Source of the DNA: Lachnospiraceae bacterium
GTDB taxonomy: Bacteria > Bacillota > Clostridia > Lachnospirales > Lachnospiraceae
NCBI GenBank assembly: GCA_024694785.1
Contig: JAILJL010000049.1
Location: 1-6,749 of the forward strand
Direction: 5' to 3'
DNA length: 6,749 bases
Positions within the stretch are counted from its first letter, which is position 1, and every line of letters starts with the position of its first letter. The notes under the pieces were generated by a model. It was not told where the DNA came from. It worked only from the letters and a program-made list of their open reading frames with translations, and searched no databases. Positions 1 through 6,450 of this stretch are shown in pieces. The translations under genes were made by a program, and so were the position numbers.

Positions 1-637
1 CGATATCCTTTAATGCGCTTCCGAAGAATACAGGGAATACCGCACTTTTATTAAAAAGCTCTGTAATCTCAGTGTTATCAAGGTTCCCCACCTCGAGATA
101 TTCAGACAGTAACGCTTCATCCGTTGCTGCTGCCATCTCAATAAACTCATTGGAAATCTTATCTCCGTCAAAAAAGACATCCGCATCTACGCTTAATTCT
201 TTCTTGATCTCGTGAAGAAGCTTAGTCTTATCGGTTCCGTCCTGATCCATCTTATTAACAAAGATTATAGTCGGGACATTATATGTGCGAAGAAGCCTCC
301 ACAAGGTCTTCGTATGGGACTGCACTCCCGATGCGCCGGAAATTACAAGTACACAAATATCCAGGACCTGTAATACTCTCTCCGTCTCAGGAGAAAAGTC
401 GACATGTCCCGGTGTATCAAGCAGTGTAAAAGTTCTTCCCTCAAGGTTAAGCTCTGCCTGCTTTGCATAAATTGTAATTCCGCGCATTTTCTCGGCTTCT
501 TCGGTATCAAGGTAAGCATCCTTCTTGTCTACTCTGCCCATTGTCTTAATTACATCGGCATGATAGAGAAGGCACTCGGAAAGTGTCGTCTTACCTGCAT
601 CGACATGTGCCAAGATTCCCATTACCGTATTGTTCAC
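1..637 (-). CDS. Translational GTPase, EF-G/TetM-like (C-terminal part outside window)
   Basis: This is the N-terminal 212 residues of a ribosome-associated GTPase; the rest lies beyond the left edge. All G-domain motifs are present: P-loop AHVDAGKTT (residues 10-18), switch I RGITI (52-56), DTPGH (74-78), NKMD (128-131) and the G5-like GSAL (206-209). The start is GTG at 637-635. An in-frame TAG lies just upstream, an AAAGG lies about 8 bases before the GTG, and the resulting N-terminus lines up with TetM-type proteins residue for residue. The spacing after DTPGHVDF and the stretch VLQVLDICVLVISGASGVQ resemble the chromosomal 'translation factor GTPase' proteins of Lachnospiraceae, which annotation pipelines often label TetM/TetW/TetO-like. 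The known family acts on the ribosome and hydrolyses GTP. Tetracycline resistance cannot be inferred, because the domain IV loops that displace the drug are not in the window. The gene is the second of a two-gene operon after the MATE transporter. Family assignment is firm; exact role is open. Confidence 0.9.
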   Translation of the reverse strand, partial: MNNTVMGILAHVDAGKTTLSECLLYHADVIKTMGRVDKKDAYLDTEEAEKMRGITIYAKQAELNLEGRTFTLLDTPGHVDFSPETERVLQVLDICVLVISGASGVQSHTKTLWRLLRTYNVPTIIFVNKMDQDGTDKTKLLHEIKKELSVDADVFFDGDKISNEFIEMAAATDEALLSEYLEVGNLDNTEITELFNKSAVFPVFFGSALKDI

Positions 638-648
638 TATATGTACCT

Positions 649-2028
649 TTATCTAAGCGCTTTCGCCGCTCTTTCGGCCTGAGCTTTTTCACCGTACCTC
701 TTAAAGTATACTATTATAAATATAATCGATATCGGGAAGGAAAGTACAAATGCCAAAGGCTGTGCTTCCTGAATTCCCGACAATCCTCTTATCCTCGACA
801 GTATTAAAAGTGCCGGTATGAAGAAGATTCCGCTTCGCATTGCGGAAAGTAACGTCGCGCCGAGCTTTCGACCGGTACTTTGGTAAAGCATCTCACATGC
901 CATAGATGTAGGAAGCGTTACCTGCGCAAGCACGTAAAGCTTCAAAGCTCTTGCTCCGACTTTTACTACTTCCGCATCTTCGCGGAAACGCCAGACTATA
1001 TCGCTCGCATTAAAGTATACGAGAACGCTGAATACAAGCATTGCAAGCTCCGACAGGGTGACCGTTGTAAAGAATGCTTTACGCACTCTGTCATGCTTAC
1101 CTGCGCCGTAATTAAATGCAGATACAGGCTGGAATCCCTGTCCTATTCCGATTGCGACCGCGAATACGAAAAATCCCACACGGGATACTATACTCATTGC
1201 AGCAACCGCACTGTCTCCGTAGACTCTTGCCTCGGTATTAAGAATAATGGTGCTTATACTGTTAAGCGCCTGACGGAGCAAGCTCGGAAAACCTGTTGCT
1301 GTAATATTGAAAATCTGTCTGTAGTCAAGATAAACAAATTTAAGTGATAACATGCACTGTGTCTTATGTCTCCAAAATGCACTTAGCAGAATTACAAAAC
1401 TCACCACTTGAGAAATTGCCGTAGAAAGTCCTGCTCCCGCAATTCCCATATTCATTTTGAACATGAAAAGATAATCGCCGCCGATATTAAGAAGTGCACC
1501 GGTCATCATACCCGCCATTCCGAATACGGCTTTACCCTCATATCTTAAGATGTTATTAAGTGTAAAGGATGATGACACGAATGGTGCCGCTGCTATTATA
1601 AATGTTATATACGTCTTTGCGTATGGTGCTATTGTCGGGGTACTTCCAAGAAACATTACAAGATCATCAAGTACAAGTAAACTTATAATCCCTATTATCA
1701 AAGAACATGCAAAAGAAAAAGCAAATCCCGTAGATGCAGTGCGACTTGCACGCTCCACATCCTGCTTTCCCAACTGTCTTGACATAATTGAACCGGAACC
1801 CTGGCCGAACAGGAATCCTATAGCCTGTAAGATCGCCATATATCCGAATACTATTCCAACCGCACCGGATGCGGAGGTTCCTAATTTGCCTACAAACTTT
1901 GTATCGACAAGGTTATATATATTCGACACAAGCATCGATATAATAGTCGGTATCGAAAGCATGATGATAAGCTTCGTAACCGGTGTTTTGGTCATTTTAT
2001 CAAATTGAGATATCTGCTGTTTCGCCAT
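649..2028 (-). CDS. MATE family efflux transporter
   Basis: This 459-residue inner-membrane protein has the normal length and layout for a MATE transporter: two lobes with about twelve hydrophobic segments. The first lobe covers roughly residues 17-218 and the second roughly 240-442. Family-typical stretches include FDKMTKTPVTKLIIMLSIPT at the N-terminus, GQGSGSIMSRQLGKQD (75-90) and, in the second lobe, GQGFQPVSAFNYGAG followed by KHDRVRKAF (296-319). Known MATE proteins export cationic drugs and metabolites using Na+ or H+ gradients; the substrate here cannot be read from sequence. The start ATG at 2028-2026 has an AAGGAAG ribosome site (2036-2042) seven bases upstream. The gene is first in an operon with the GTPase, whose start follows the MATE stop after 11 bases. 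A promoter lies at 2085-2113. No frameshift or truncation is seen. Confidence 0.95.
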   Translation of the reverse strand: MAKQQISQFDKMTKTPVTKLIIMLSIPTIISMLVSNIYNLVDTKFVGKLGTSASGAVGIVFGYMAILQAIGFLFGQGSGSIMSRQLGKQDVERASRTASTGFAFSFACSLIIGIISLLVLDDLVMFLGSTPTIAPYAKTYITFIIAAAPFVSSSFTLNNILRYEGKAVFGMAGMMTGALLNIGGDYLFMFKMNMGIAGAGLSTAISQVVSFVILLSAFWRHKTQCMLSLKFVYLDYRQIFNITATGFPSLLRQALNSISTIILNTEARVYGDSAVAAMSIVSRVGFFVFAVAIGIGQGFQPVSAFNYGAGKHDRVRKAFFTTVTLSELAMLVFSVLVYFNASDIVWRFREDAEVVKVGARALKLYVLAQVTLPTSMACEMLYQSTGRKLGATLLSAMRSGIFFIPALLILSRIRGLSGIQEAQPLAFVLSFPISIIFIIVYFKRYGEKAQAERAAKALR

Positions 2029-2084
2029 TTTATAACTTCCTTATTTCATTTTTTGCCTTCCGTGAAAGACACACTATAGATACT

Positions 2085-2113
2085 AGTATAACAAAAAAAA
2101 TAATAATTGTAAG
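2085..2113 (-). promoter_or_regulatory. Sigma-A-type promoter for the MATE-GTPase operon, with palindrome
   Basis: On the minus strand, CTTACA (2108-2113) and TATACT (2085-2090) are separated by 17 bases, matching the -35 and -10 consensus at 4 and 5 of 6 positions. Transcription would start near 2078, giving a leader of about 50 bases. A perfect 10-base palindrome, ATACTAGTAT (2080-2089), overlaps the -10 box and could be a repressor site. That role is inference from position only. Confidence 0.5.
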
Positions 2114-2123
2114 ATGGTACTTA

Positions 2124-2152
2124 ATGACTTCAACACGTTTTTATGATAAAAT
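2124..2152 (+). promoter_or_regulatory. Promoter for the lipoprotein gene
   Basis: ATGACT (2124-2129) and TAAAAT (2147-2152) are 17 bases apart, and the TGA just before the -10 box gives an extended -10. The predicted start is near 2159, about 44 bases before the lipoprotein start codon. It is divergent from the MATE promoter; the two -35 boxes are only about ten bases apart. Confidence 0.45.
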
Positions 2153-2189
2153 AATCAAGTTGTATGATTAATACAAGAATAACGTTCAT

Positions 2190-2194
2190 GGAGG
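2190..2194 (+). promoter_or_regulatory. Ribosome binding site that fixes the lipoprotein start
   Basis: GGAGG lies eight bases before the ATG at 2203. It is embedded in ATGGAGG, whose own ATG (2188) is in frame and could be mistaken for the start. That upstream ATG, and another at 2164, have no Shine-Dalgarno sequence of their own. Confidence 0.8.
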
Positions 2195-2202
2195 CCTTTG
2201 CT

Positions 2203-2754
2203 ATGAAAAAAAACATTCTTATAGCATGCATTGCCTTGCTCTTCCTTATCGGATGCAGCAAAAAAGAGGAAGTCGACACGGCTCCCGTTCTTGATGATGC
2301 TAATAATGATATAGTAAACGATGAAGATATGGCTATTGTCGAGATAAGTGATTCTCAGGATTTTCTGGATGAACTCGGAATCAAGATTGATTCGACAATT
2401 ATTTCTGAAGATGCAACTCTTTCCATTCTTGACGGTAAGATTGGTGAGATTTCCTTTATAATGACGGCCGTTAACGGTGGGGATACCTTATGCACTTTAC
2501 GCATGACCCGCGATGAAGACTGCGTTAATGGGCTTTCCGGATTTAGTAATTCGGAAATTAAAGATTCCTATACAATCACAACAGATACAAGCTCCGGAAT
2601 TATCGATCTTGAATGCGGTTATGTAGATTCGATGGGAATTACGGTATATACCTTTGAAATGGATGGTACACATTTTGCACTAACCATAGAAAATGGTTTG
2701 TCGCAGATGACAATCGGAAGTATTCTTGATAGAATATTTGAAGCTCTGCAATAA
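2203..2754 (+). CDS. Predicted lipoprotein of unknown function
   Basis: This is a 183-residue protein exported and anchored to the outer face of the membrane. The start at 2203 gives a classic lipoprotein signal: MKK, a hydrophobic core (residues 4-16) and the lipobox LIGC, with the lipidated cysteine at residue 18. Starting further upstream, at 2164 or 2188, would add a non-signal extension of up to 13 residues. After the cysteine comes an acidic, Asp/Asn-rich linker (about 21-48), then a compact domain of alternating strands (about 49-183) with cysteines at 97, 107 and 138. The segment around DSQDFLDELGIKID and GKIGEISFIM loosely recalls small secreted clostridial proteins with a 'DELG-x-x-x' helix followed by beta strands, but I do not recognise a named family. 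It is monocistronic, with its own promoter and a shared terminator at 2769-2794. No catalytic motif is visible, and a role cannot be assigned. Confidence 0.88.
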   Translation: MKKNILIACIALLFLIGCSKKEEVDTAPVLDDANNDIVNDEDMAIVEISDSQDFLDELGIKIDSTIISEDATLSILDGKIGEISFIMTAVNGGDTLCTLRMTRDEDCVNGLSGFSNSEIKDSYTITTDTSSGIIDLECGYVDSMGITVYTFEMDGTHFALTIENGLSQMTIGSILDRIFEALQ

Positions 2755-2768
2755 TCATTAATAATGCA

Positions 2769-2794
2769 AAAAGGCGGTTTAAAAACCGCCTTTT
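2769..2794. terminator. Bidirectional intrinsic terminator
   Basis: AAAAGGCGGTTT (2769-2780) pairs with AAACCGCCTTTT (2783-2794), giving a GC-rich stem with a tiny loop and U-tracts when read in either direction. It sits between the converging lipoprotein gene (ends 2754) and nuclease-like gene. The stop codon of the latter (2793-2795) overlaps the foot of the hairpin, so the minus-strand transcript folds right at its stop codon. Confidence 0.92.
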
Positions 2795-3446
2795 ATTGTG
2801 CTCTTTTTCTGGTTCTGCGTATGCCGGTGCTCTTCTTCGGGCCGCGACGCCGAGGATTGGCTGCCTTGCGATACGCTACGATATCCGCAAGCATCTTATC
2901 ATAATCACGCTCAAAAAGCAGCTCACTTATATCATGATTGAGGATATTAGTATTATCTTCCATATACGCCGCTATCCTTGCACGTACCTTATCCTTGCCC
3001 AGATTCGCATACTTCGGCATCCCGTACTTCTCCTGCAACATTGCAAGTTCCGGTCGCCAGAGTAATTCCATTTTTCGAAGAATCTCAACCTTATCATTAC
3101 GTATAGCTTCCCTATACGTGTAGAAATCAGGCTCTCCGCCAATCTCTTCTACCGTTATTATTCCCCAATACTCAGGAACGTGCTCTTTTATATGCATGGC
3201 ATGGGCGGTTCCCACCACTATGATATTATAGTCAAAATAGCGATCATAATCTTTAACTTGAGTCTTAAGTCTCATATATGTATCTGCATCCGATTTGATC
3301 TCGATTCCGACAACGGCATCTTCTATTACCATAATCACATCAGCACGCGACTTTCCCATCATCTTCTCTTCCATGACTCTGGTCTTACCGAATGTCTCAT
3401 CAAGATAATCGAATAATGGCTCTCTTATATCCTTATCGTGTAACAT
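2793..3446 (-). CDS. sce7726-like PD-(D/E)XK nuclease-fold protein
   Basis: The 217-residue protein starts with DIREPLFDYL and carries the hallmarks of the sce7726 family, a PD-(D/E)XK-type fold. It has acidic residues E26/E27, then SRADV with D36, then GIEIKSD with E49 and K51. A conserved-looking DTYMRLKTQVKDYDRYFDYNIIVV segment (55-78) and PEYWGIITVE (91-100) follow. The D-ExK arrangement would allow metal-dependent nuclease activity, but biochemical function of this family is not established to my knowledge. A lysine/arginine-rich tail (about 198-216) could contact nucleic acid. The start ATG at 3446-3444 has AAGG six bases upstream, and this site overlaps the stop codon of the MFS gene. 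With an 8-base gap, translation is probably coupled to the MFS gene. Family call is from motif reading only. Confidence 0.78.
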   Translation of the reverse strand: MLHDKDIREPLFDYLDETFGKTRVMEEKMMGKSRADVIMVIEDAVVGIEIKSDADTYMRLKTQVKDYDRYFDYNIIVVGTAHAMHIKEHVPEYWGIITVEEIGGEPDFYTYREAIRNDKVEILRKMELLWRPELAMLQEKYGMPKYANLGKDKVRARIAAYMEDNTNILNHDISELLFERDYDKMLADIVAYRKAANPRRRGPKKSTGIRRTRKRAQ

Positions 3447-3454
3447 ATCTTACC

Positions 3455-4852
3455 TTACTTATATGTATCTGCAGTAATATTCTCGAGATCCACATCCTTT
3501 GTCTCTTTTACCTTGGCCATTATAATAAATAATGAAAGTGCCATAAAAGGTACACTTATGATAAGGAATACCATATCCATCGGCATGAAATTCTGGCAGA
3601 GAATGAATAATCCCTGTCCTACAAACATACCCGAACCTATAAGTACGGAAATCGTTCCCATAACCGACGCTCTCATTCCTGACGGTGTTGACTCCGCAGG
3701 CATTGTAAGGATTATCGTATCAGACATTGACCATAATCCGCCGATTGAAATACCATATGCGATTCCCGCAACAACAGGACCAAGATCTGCACGGCACGCA
3801 AATATAAATACAAGAAGCGCAAGAAGTGTAACCGCACCAAGGGCTATACATGCATTCTTTCTGCCGATACGATCCGATATAAATCCCGAAACAATTGTCA
3901 TTATTCCGTTTGCAAGCGGGAATATGATAATTGCCGTTGCAACTCTGTCTGTAGTCATCGCACCTTCAAGAACGGTTGCATAATATGAAGTATATACCGT
4001 CGTTACAAAGAATATGAAACCTGCAATAAGTATCCATCTTAACTGCGTATTGGTAAAGATGAACTTTAACGCATTGAATACACCACCATTTTCCGATGTA
4101 TTATTCTTCTTTTCTTCAAGCTTATTCTGCTTTCTCTCTTCTTCCGTAAGTGAAAGATATGCAATTCGCTGATCCAAGAAAACAGGTGTCTCCTTAACGA
4201 AGAAGATGCAGGCGAATCCTATAACAAGTGCAAGCACAACAGGGATGAAATACACATTCTTCCAGCTATGCGTAAGTTCTTCTTTAAGGAAAATCTTGGA
4301 AAATACTCCGATAAGCGATGCGCTCATAAGCGCGATTCCTTTTGCGACAAAGCTATAGGTCGCGCGCTTTTCCTTCGGGGCTACCTCCATGATGTAAAGT
4401 ACCTGCATATCATTAGGTGTAAAGAATGACATTACGAATACACCGACGATATACTGCCAAACCTCCGATGACATCATTACTATAAGCATTCCGACGCCCA
4501 TTCCCATAGTATTAATCATAAGGAATATTCTTCTACCAAATCTGTCGGCAAGTGCCTTATAAAACGGGGTTACTATAAGAAGAAATGTCGATAACATGGA
4601 AAGCGGTGCGATTACATTAATCGCATGCTTATAAAGATCCGAATTAACATCTCTTGATGTTATGTTGAATAAATCGAATAAAATGTACGGCTGCATTGCC
4701 GAATTCATACTGGATGTGATTTCATCGACTATATAGACGATTGTAAGCACTACCATAACTATGCCAAGATAACATGCAGGCTTTTTCGCTGCTTGCAGTA
4801 TCTTAAGCTTCGCAAGTTCTATCGCCTCGCGGTTCTTCTTTGACTCTCTCAT
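3455..4852 (-). CDS. MFS transporter, sugar-porter-like
   Basis: This is a 465-residue membrane transporter of the major facilitator superfamily, of normal length. It has a cytoplasmic N-terminus (about 1-26), two six-helix halves and a charged central loop (about 220-270). Motif A appears in both halves as ADRFGRR (102-108) and SDRIGRK (326-332). PKEKRA (159-164) and PAESTPSGMRA (385-395) match the positions of the conserved E-x-R-like motifs. The ending VKETKDVDLENI (448-459) resembles the PETKG-xx-LEEI signature of the sugar porter branch. The substrate is not known; sugar, organic acid or drug are all possible. The start ATG at 4852-4850 has AAGGAG (4860-4865) seven bases upstream. It heads a two-gene operon with the sce7726-like gene and has an extended -10 promoter at 4911-4939. 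Confidence 0.92.
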   Translation of the reverse strand: MRESKKNREAIELAKLKILQAAKKPACYLGIVMVVLTIVYIVDEITSSMNSAMQPYILFDLFNITSRDVNSDLYKHAINVIAPLSMLSTFLLIVTPFYKALADRFGRRIFLMINTMGMGVGMLIVMMSSEVWQYIVGVFVMSFFTPNDMQVLYIMEVAPKEKRATYSFVAKGIALMSASLIGVFSKIFLKEELTHSWKNVYFIPVVLALVIGFACIFFVKETPVFLDQRIAYLSLTEEERKQNKLEEKKNNTSENGGVFNALKFIFTNTQLRWILIAGFIFFVTTVYTSYYATVLEGAMTTDRVATAIIIFPLANGIMTIVSGFISDRIGRKNACIALGAVTLLALLVFIFACRADLGPVVAGIAYGISIGGLWSMSDTIILTMPAESTPSGMRASVMGTISVLIGSGMFVGQGLFILCQNFMPMDMVFLIISVPFMALSLFIIMAKVKETKDVDLENITADTYK

Positions 4853-4881
4853 AATATTTCTCCTTCTTTATTAAACGTATT

Positions 4882-4909
4882 CTGAGCGCGTTCAGCATTA
4901 AATTATGCT
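4882..4909. repeat. Two adjoining inverted repeats in the MFS promoter/leader
   Basis: An imperfect 14-base palindrome CTGAGCGCGTTCAG (4882-4895, two symmetric mismatch positions) abuts the inverted repeat AGCAT-6-ATGCT (4894-4909), sharing two bases. The second repeat covers the predicted transcription start near 4904. Position suggests operators or a leader hairpin for the MFS operon; no regulator gene is adjacent. Confidence 0.35.
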
Positions 4910-4910
4910 T

Positions 4911-4939
4911 ATTATAGCACATTTTCGGATTTCTTAAAA
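4911..4939 (-). promoter_or_regulatory. Extended -10 promoter for the MFS-sce7726 operon
   Basis: The minus strand carries TGC followed directly by a perfect TATAAT (-10 at 4911-4916, TGn at 4917-4919). The -35 region, TTTTAA (4934-4939, 17-base spacer), is poor, as is common with extended -10 promoters. The predicted leader is about 52 bases. Confidence 0.65.
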
Positions 4940-4948
4940 CCACAAAGT

Positions 4949-4971
4949 AAAAGCCGGGGTACCCGGCTTTT
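4949..4971 (-). terminator. Intrinsic terminator after the nucleoside phosphorylase gene
   Basis: AAAAGCCGGG (4949-4958) pairs with CCCGGCTTTT (4962-4971) around a three-base loop. On the minus strand the hairpin begins three bases after the phosphorylase stop codon and ends in a short U-tract, separating that gene from the MFS operon downstream. Confidence 0.88.
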
Positions 4972-4974
4972 TGC

Positions 4975-5742
4975 TTAATTATATTCTCTTAAAACATCCA
5001 ATCCCAATAAAAGCGCTTTTTCGTGAGAATCTCTTCCGAAATCTCTTGCGTCGTATTCGTGGACATTAGCAAGTGAATCTGCCGTAAACAAGAATTGTCC
5101 GAACTTTGCGCCACGCTTTCTGCTGCAGGCCGCAAGTGCTGCGCACTCCATCTCTACAACGGCGCATCCTTCGTTAAGGCGATATTCTACCATATCACGC
5201 GTCTCTCTAAAGAATCCGTCCGTTGACCATGTCACACAAGTAACAAATGGTAAATCATGCTTGCTAAATGTCTTTTCAATCACTCTTAAAGGTTCTTCGT
5301 CCAATTCAATATATCTCGATGCAGGCAGATAATGATACGACGTACCCTCATCTCTAAGCGCTTTTGTCGGAACCAAAAATGCATTCTCGGGAAGTTCCTT
5401 AAGTACACCACAAGAACCCACTGCTATAACTTTCTTAACACCTACGGCTAAAAGTGTATCCAATATAGATACTGCTGCCGGCGCACCGACTATTGACTGT
5501 ACCAGGCATATATCTTCTTTTTTCTCGTGCAATACATATACTTTAACTCTATGCGATACCGTAACAAGTTCATTAACCACCTTCGCATTATTAGGTTCGG
5601 CATACTTATCTACTACATCGCCCAGGAATGCGAAGAGACACTTCTCCGGCAATTTGATTCCTTTCAATTCTGCCTCAGGCGGTACTATTTCCTTCGAAAA
5701 ATCATCATATTCAAGTATCGGTATTTCGTTCTTAATAATCAT
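4975..5742 (-). CDS. Nucleoside phosphorylase (PNP/UDP family)
   Basis: This 255-residue cytoplasmic enzyme should cleave nucleosides with phosphate to free base and ribose-1-phosphate in nucleoside salvage. Motifs of the PNP_UDP_1 family are in order: GDVVDKY (41-47), GAPAA (87-91, phosphate-loop region), VGSCG (108-112), VVEMECAAL (195-203, with the Glu-Met-Glu that holds the ribose) and FTADSL (219-224). D222 is placed like the catalytic aspartate of hexameric purine phosphorylases, which leans toward purine use, but uridine specificity is not excluded. The start is set at 5742 because GGAGGG (5750-5755) lies eight bases before it; the in-frame ATG at 5757 overlaps that site and has none of its own. 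It would add only MEGWD. The gene is monocistronic, with a promoter at 5777-5805 and a terminator just after its stop. Confidence 0.92.
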   Translation of the reverse strand: MIIKNEIPILEYDDFSKEIVPPEAELKGIKLPEKCLFAFLGDVVDKYAEPNNAKVVNELVTVSHRVKVYVLHEKKEDICLVQSIVGAPAAVSILDTLLAVGVKKVIAVGSCGVLKELPENAFLVPTKALRDEGTSYHYLPASRYIELDEEPLRVIEKTFSKHDLPFVTCVTWSTDGFFRETRDMVEYRLNEGCAVVEMECAALAACSRKRGAKFGQFLFTADSLANVHEYDARDFGRDSHEKALLLGLDVLREYN

Positions 5743-5749
5743 GTCCCAT

Positions 5750-5755
5750 CCCTCC
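5750..5755 (-). promoter_or_regulatory. Ribosome binding site that fixes the phosphorylase start
   Basis: GGAGGG on the minus strand is eight bases before the ATG at 5742-5740. It overlaps an in-frame ATG (5757-5755) in the same ATGGAGG arrangement seen before the lipoprotein gene, so the longer start is unlikely. Confidence 0.8.
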
Positions 5756-5767
5756 ATTCAAGTTATT

Positions 5768-5780
5768 TAGTAATGTACTA
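5768..5780. repeat. Inverted repeat at the phosphorylase promoter
   Basis: TAGTA-atg-TACTA is a 13-base inverted repeat that spans the predicted transcription start (about 5770) and the edge of the -10 box. It is a candidate operator by position only. Confidence 0.3.
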
Positions 5781-5805
5781 TACTACTCTTAAAATTGAAA
5801 AGCAA
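5777..5805 (-). promoter_or_regulatory. Promoter for the nucleoside phosphorylase gene
   Basis: On the minus strand TTGCTT (5800-5805) and TATAGT (5777-5782) are 17 bases apart, with matches of 3 and 5 of 6 to consensus. The leader would be about 28 bases. Confidence 0.5.
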
Positions 5806-5819
5806 CACCTTTTTTCTAC

Positions 5820-5848
5820 AAAAAGCGCAGATAAATATATCTGCGCTT
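5820..5848 (-). terminator. Intrinsic terminator containing the toxin stop codon
   Basis: AAGCGCAGATA (5823-5833) pairs with TATCTGCGCTT (5838-5848) in a perfect 11-base stem with a four-base loop. On the minus strand it ends in five U residues. The toxin stop codon (5847-5849) lies largely within the stem, so the toxin-antitoxin transcript ends almost at the last codon. Confidence 0.9.
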
Positions 5849-6161
5849 ACATAGTATCAATAACCCTTTTTATATATTCACTTTTGTTATATAGAACTCT
5901 TCCTACTTGAATTCTATCGCCTACAATTCTATAAAAAGCACTGTACTTTTTGTGAGTTACATAATATATCCCGGTGAACATATCTTCATAATGTAGCCTT
6001 GCGCCGGTCCCGGGATGTTTACTTATTTCCTTGAGATTAACTCTTAGAGTCTTAATATAATTATCCGCAATATCTATATCCTTTGAAGCTTCATATATCT
6101 CATCCCAAGCCTTATCCATATCAGCCAATGCAACATCGGAGTAGACTATCTTATATGCCAT
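5847..6161 (-). CDS. RelE/ParE-family toxin of a type II toxin-antitoxin pair
   Basis: This is a 104-residue cytoplasmic protein of the size and pattern of RelE/ParE toxins. It opens with a beta strand, YKIVYSDVA (3-11), followed by two helices (about 12-48). Next come the conserved HPGTGARL turn (49-56), GIYYVTHKKYSAFYRI (64-79) and GDRIQVGRVLYNKSEYI (81-97), the last strands and C-terminus. RelE members cut mRNA on the ribosome and ParE members poison gyrase; which applies here cannot be told. K71, K72, R78 and R88 are candidate RNA-contacting residues, but this is inference. The start ATG overlaps the last 11 bases of the antitoxin gene in another frame. The nearest purine-rich site (GAGGG, about 12 bases upstream) is distant, so translation is probably coupled to the antitoxin. 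Confidence 0.9.
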   Translation of the reverse strand: MAYKIVYSDVALADMDKAWDEIYEASKDIDIADNYIKTLRVNLKEISKHPGTGARLHYEDMFTGIYYVTHKKYSAFYRIVGDRIQVGRVLYNKSEYIKRVIDTM

Positions 6162-6438
6162 TATTATTTTTCGCCCTCTTATACTTCTCTTTAAAGTGCT
6201 TTTCTACGTCTGCGTCACTTATCCAGCCGCTCTCTTCACCGGACGCAAATCCTTCATTAAGCTCCCCCATTAGCTTAACCATAGCCCTGGCTTTCTCGAA
6301 GATTTCATCATCTTCAATACAATGTATACTATACTGTCCACGTCCGTTCTTTGTTAAGTATACAGGCTGTCCTTCTTCAACCTTATCAAGAATCTGACCA
6401 TAATTTCTAAGATCTGAAATAGGTGCAATTTTAGGCAT
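6151..6438 (-). CDS. Phd/YefM-family antitoxin
   Basis: This 95-residue protein is the antitoxin partner of the following RelE/ParE-like toxin. The N-terminal domain has the Phd/YefM pattern: IAPISDLRNYGQILDKV (4-20), then PVYLTKNGRGQYSIHCIED (25-43). It should dimerise and bind operator DNA. The C-terminal part (about 44-95) is helical and charged, with GEESGWISDADVEKHF (67-82), and would wrap and neutralise the toxin. The start is ATG at 6438-6436, seven bases after GGAGG (6446-6450); a longer in-frame ATG at 6471 adds MLRYISNGGGS, which merely translates the ribosome site. As in the family, the antitoxin comes first and probably represses its own promoter, alone or with toxin. Family call is strong. 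Confidence 0.92.
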   Translation of the reverse strand: MPKIAPISDLRNYGQILDKVEEGQPVYLTKNGRGQYSIHCIEDDEIFEKARAMVKLMGELNEGFASGEESGWISDADVEKHFKEKYKRAKNNNGI

Positions 6439-6445
6439 ACTACCA

Positions 6446-6450
6446 CCTCC
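6446..6450 (-). promoter_or_regulatory. Ribosome binding site that fixes the antitoxin start
   Basis: GGAGG on the minus strand is seven bases before the ATG at 6438-6436. It again sits in an ATGGAGG context, but here the embedded ATG (6452-6450) is out of frame with the antitoxin. Confidence 0.8.

Noticed and set aside
1..637. Acquired tetracycline resistance gene (tetM/O/W)
   Set aside because: The G domain resembles TetM, but the sequence is closer in pattern to chromosomal clostridial GTPases, no mobile element surrounds it, and the drug-displacing domain is outside the window.
880..1347. 155-codon plus-strand open frame
   Set aside because: It lies antisense inside the MATE gene, its translation is Cys/Arg/Tyr-rich without domain features, and it has no convincing ribosome site.
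1550..2008. 152-codon plus-strand open frame
   Set aside because: Antisense to the N-terminal half of the MATE gene; the protein is a mirror of its hydrophobic codons and resembles no family.
2029..2202. Small gene between the MATE and lipoprotein genes
   Set aside because: The region is AT-rich and is accounted for by two divergent promoters and leaders; the only longer plus-strand frame (from 1983) starts inside the MATE gene without a ribosome site.
3513..3983. 156-codon plus-strand open frame
   Set aside because: Antisense to the MFS gene, which has motif A twice, full length and a strong ribosome site.
4853..4974. Riboswitch or small RNA upstream of the MFS gene
   Set aside because: The leader is only about 52 bases and shows simple inverted repeats, with no known riboswitch core.
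5527..5910. 127-codon plus-strand open frame
   Set aside because: It crosses the phosphorylase gene, its promoter and the toxin terminator on the opposite strand, and has no supporting start signal.
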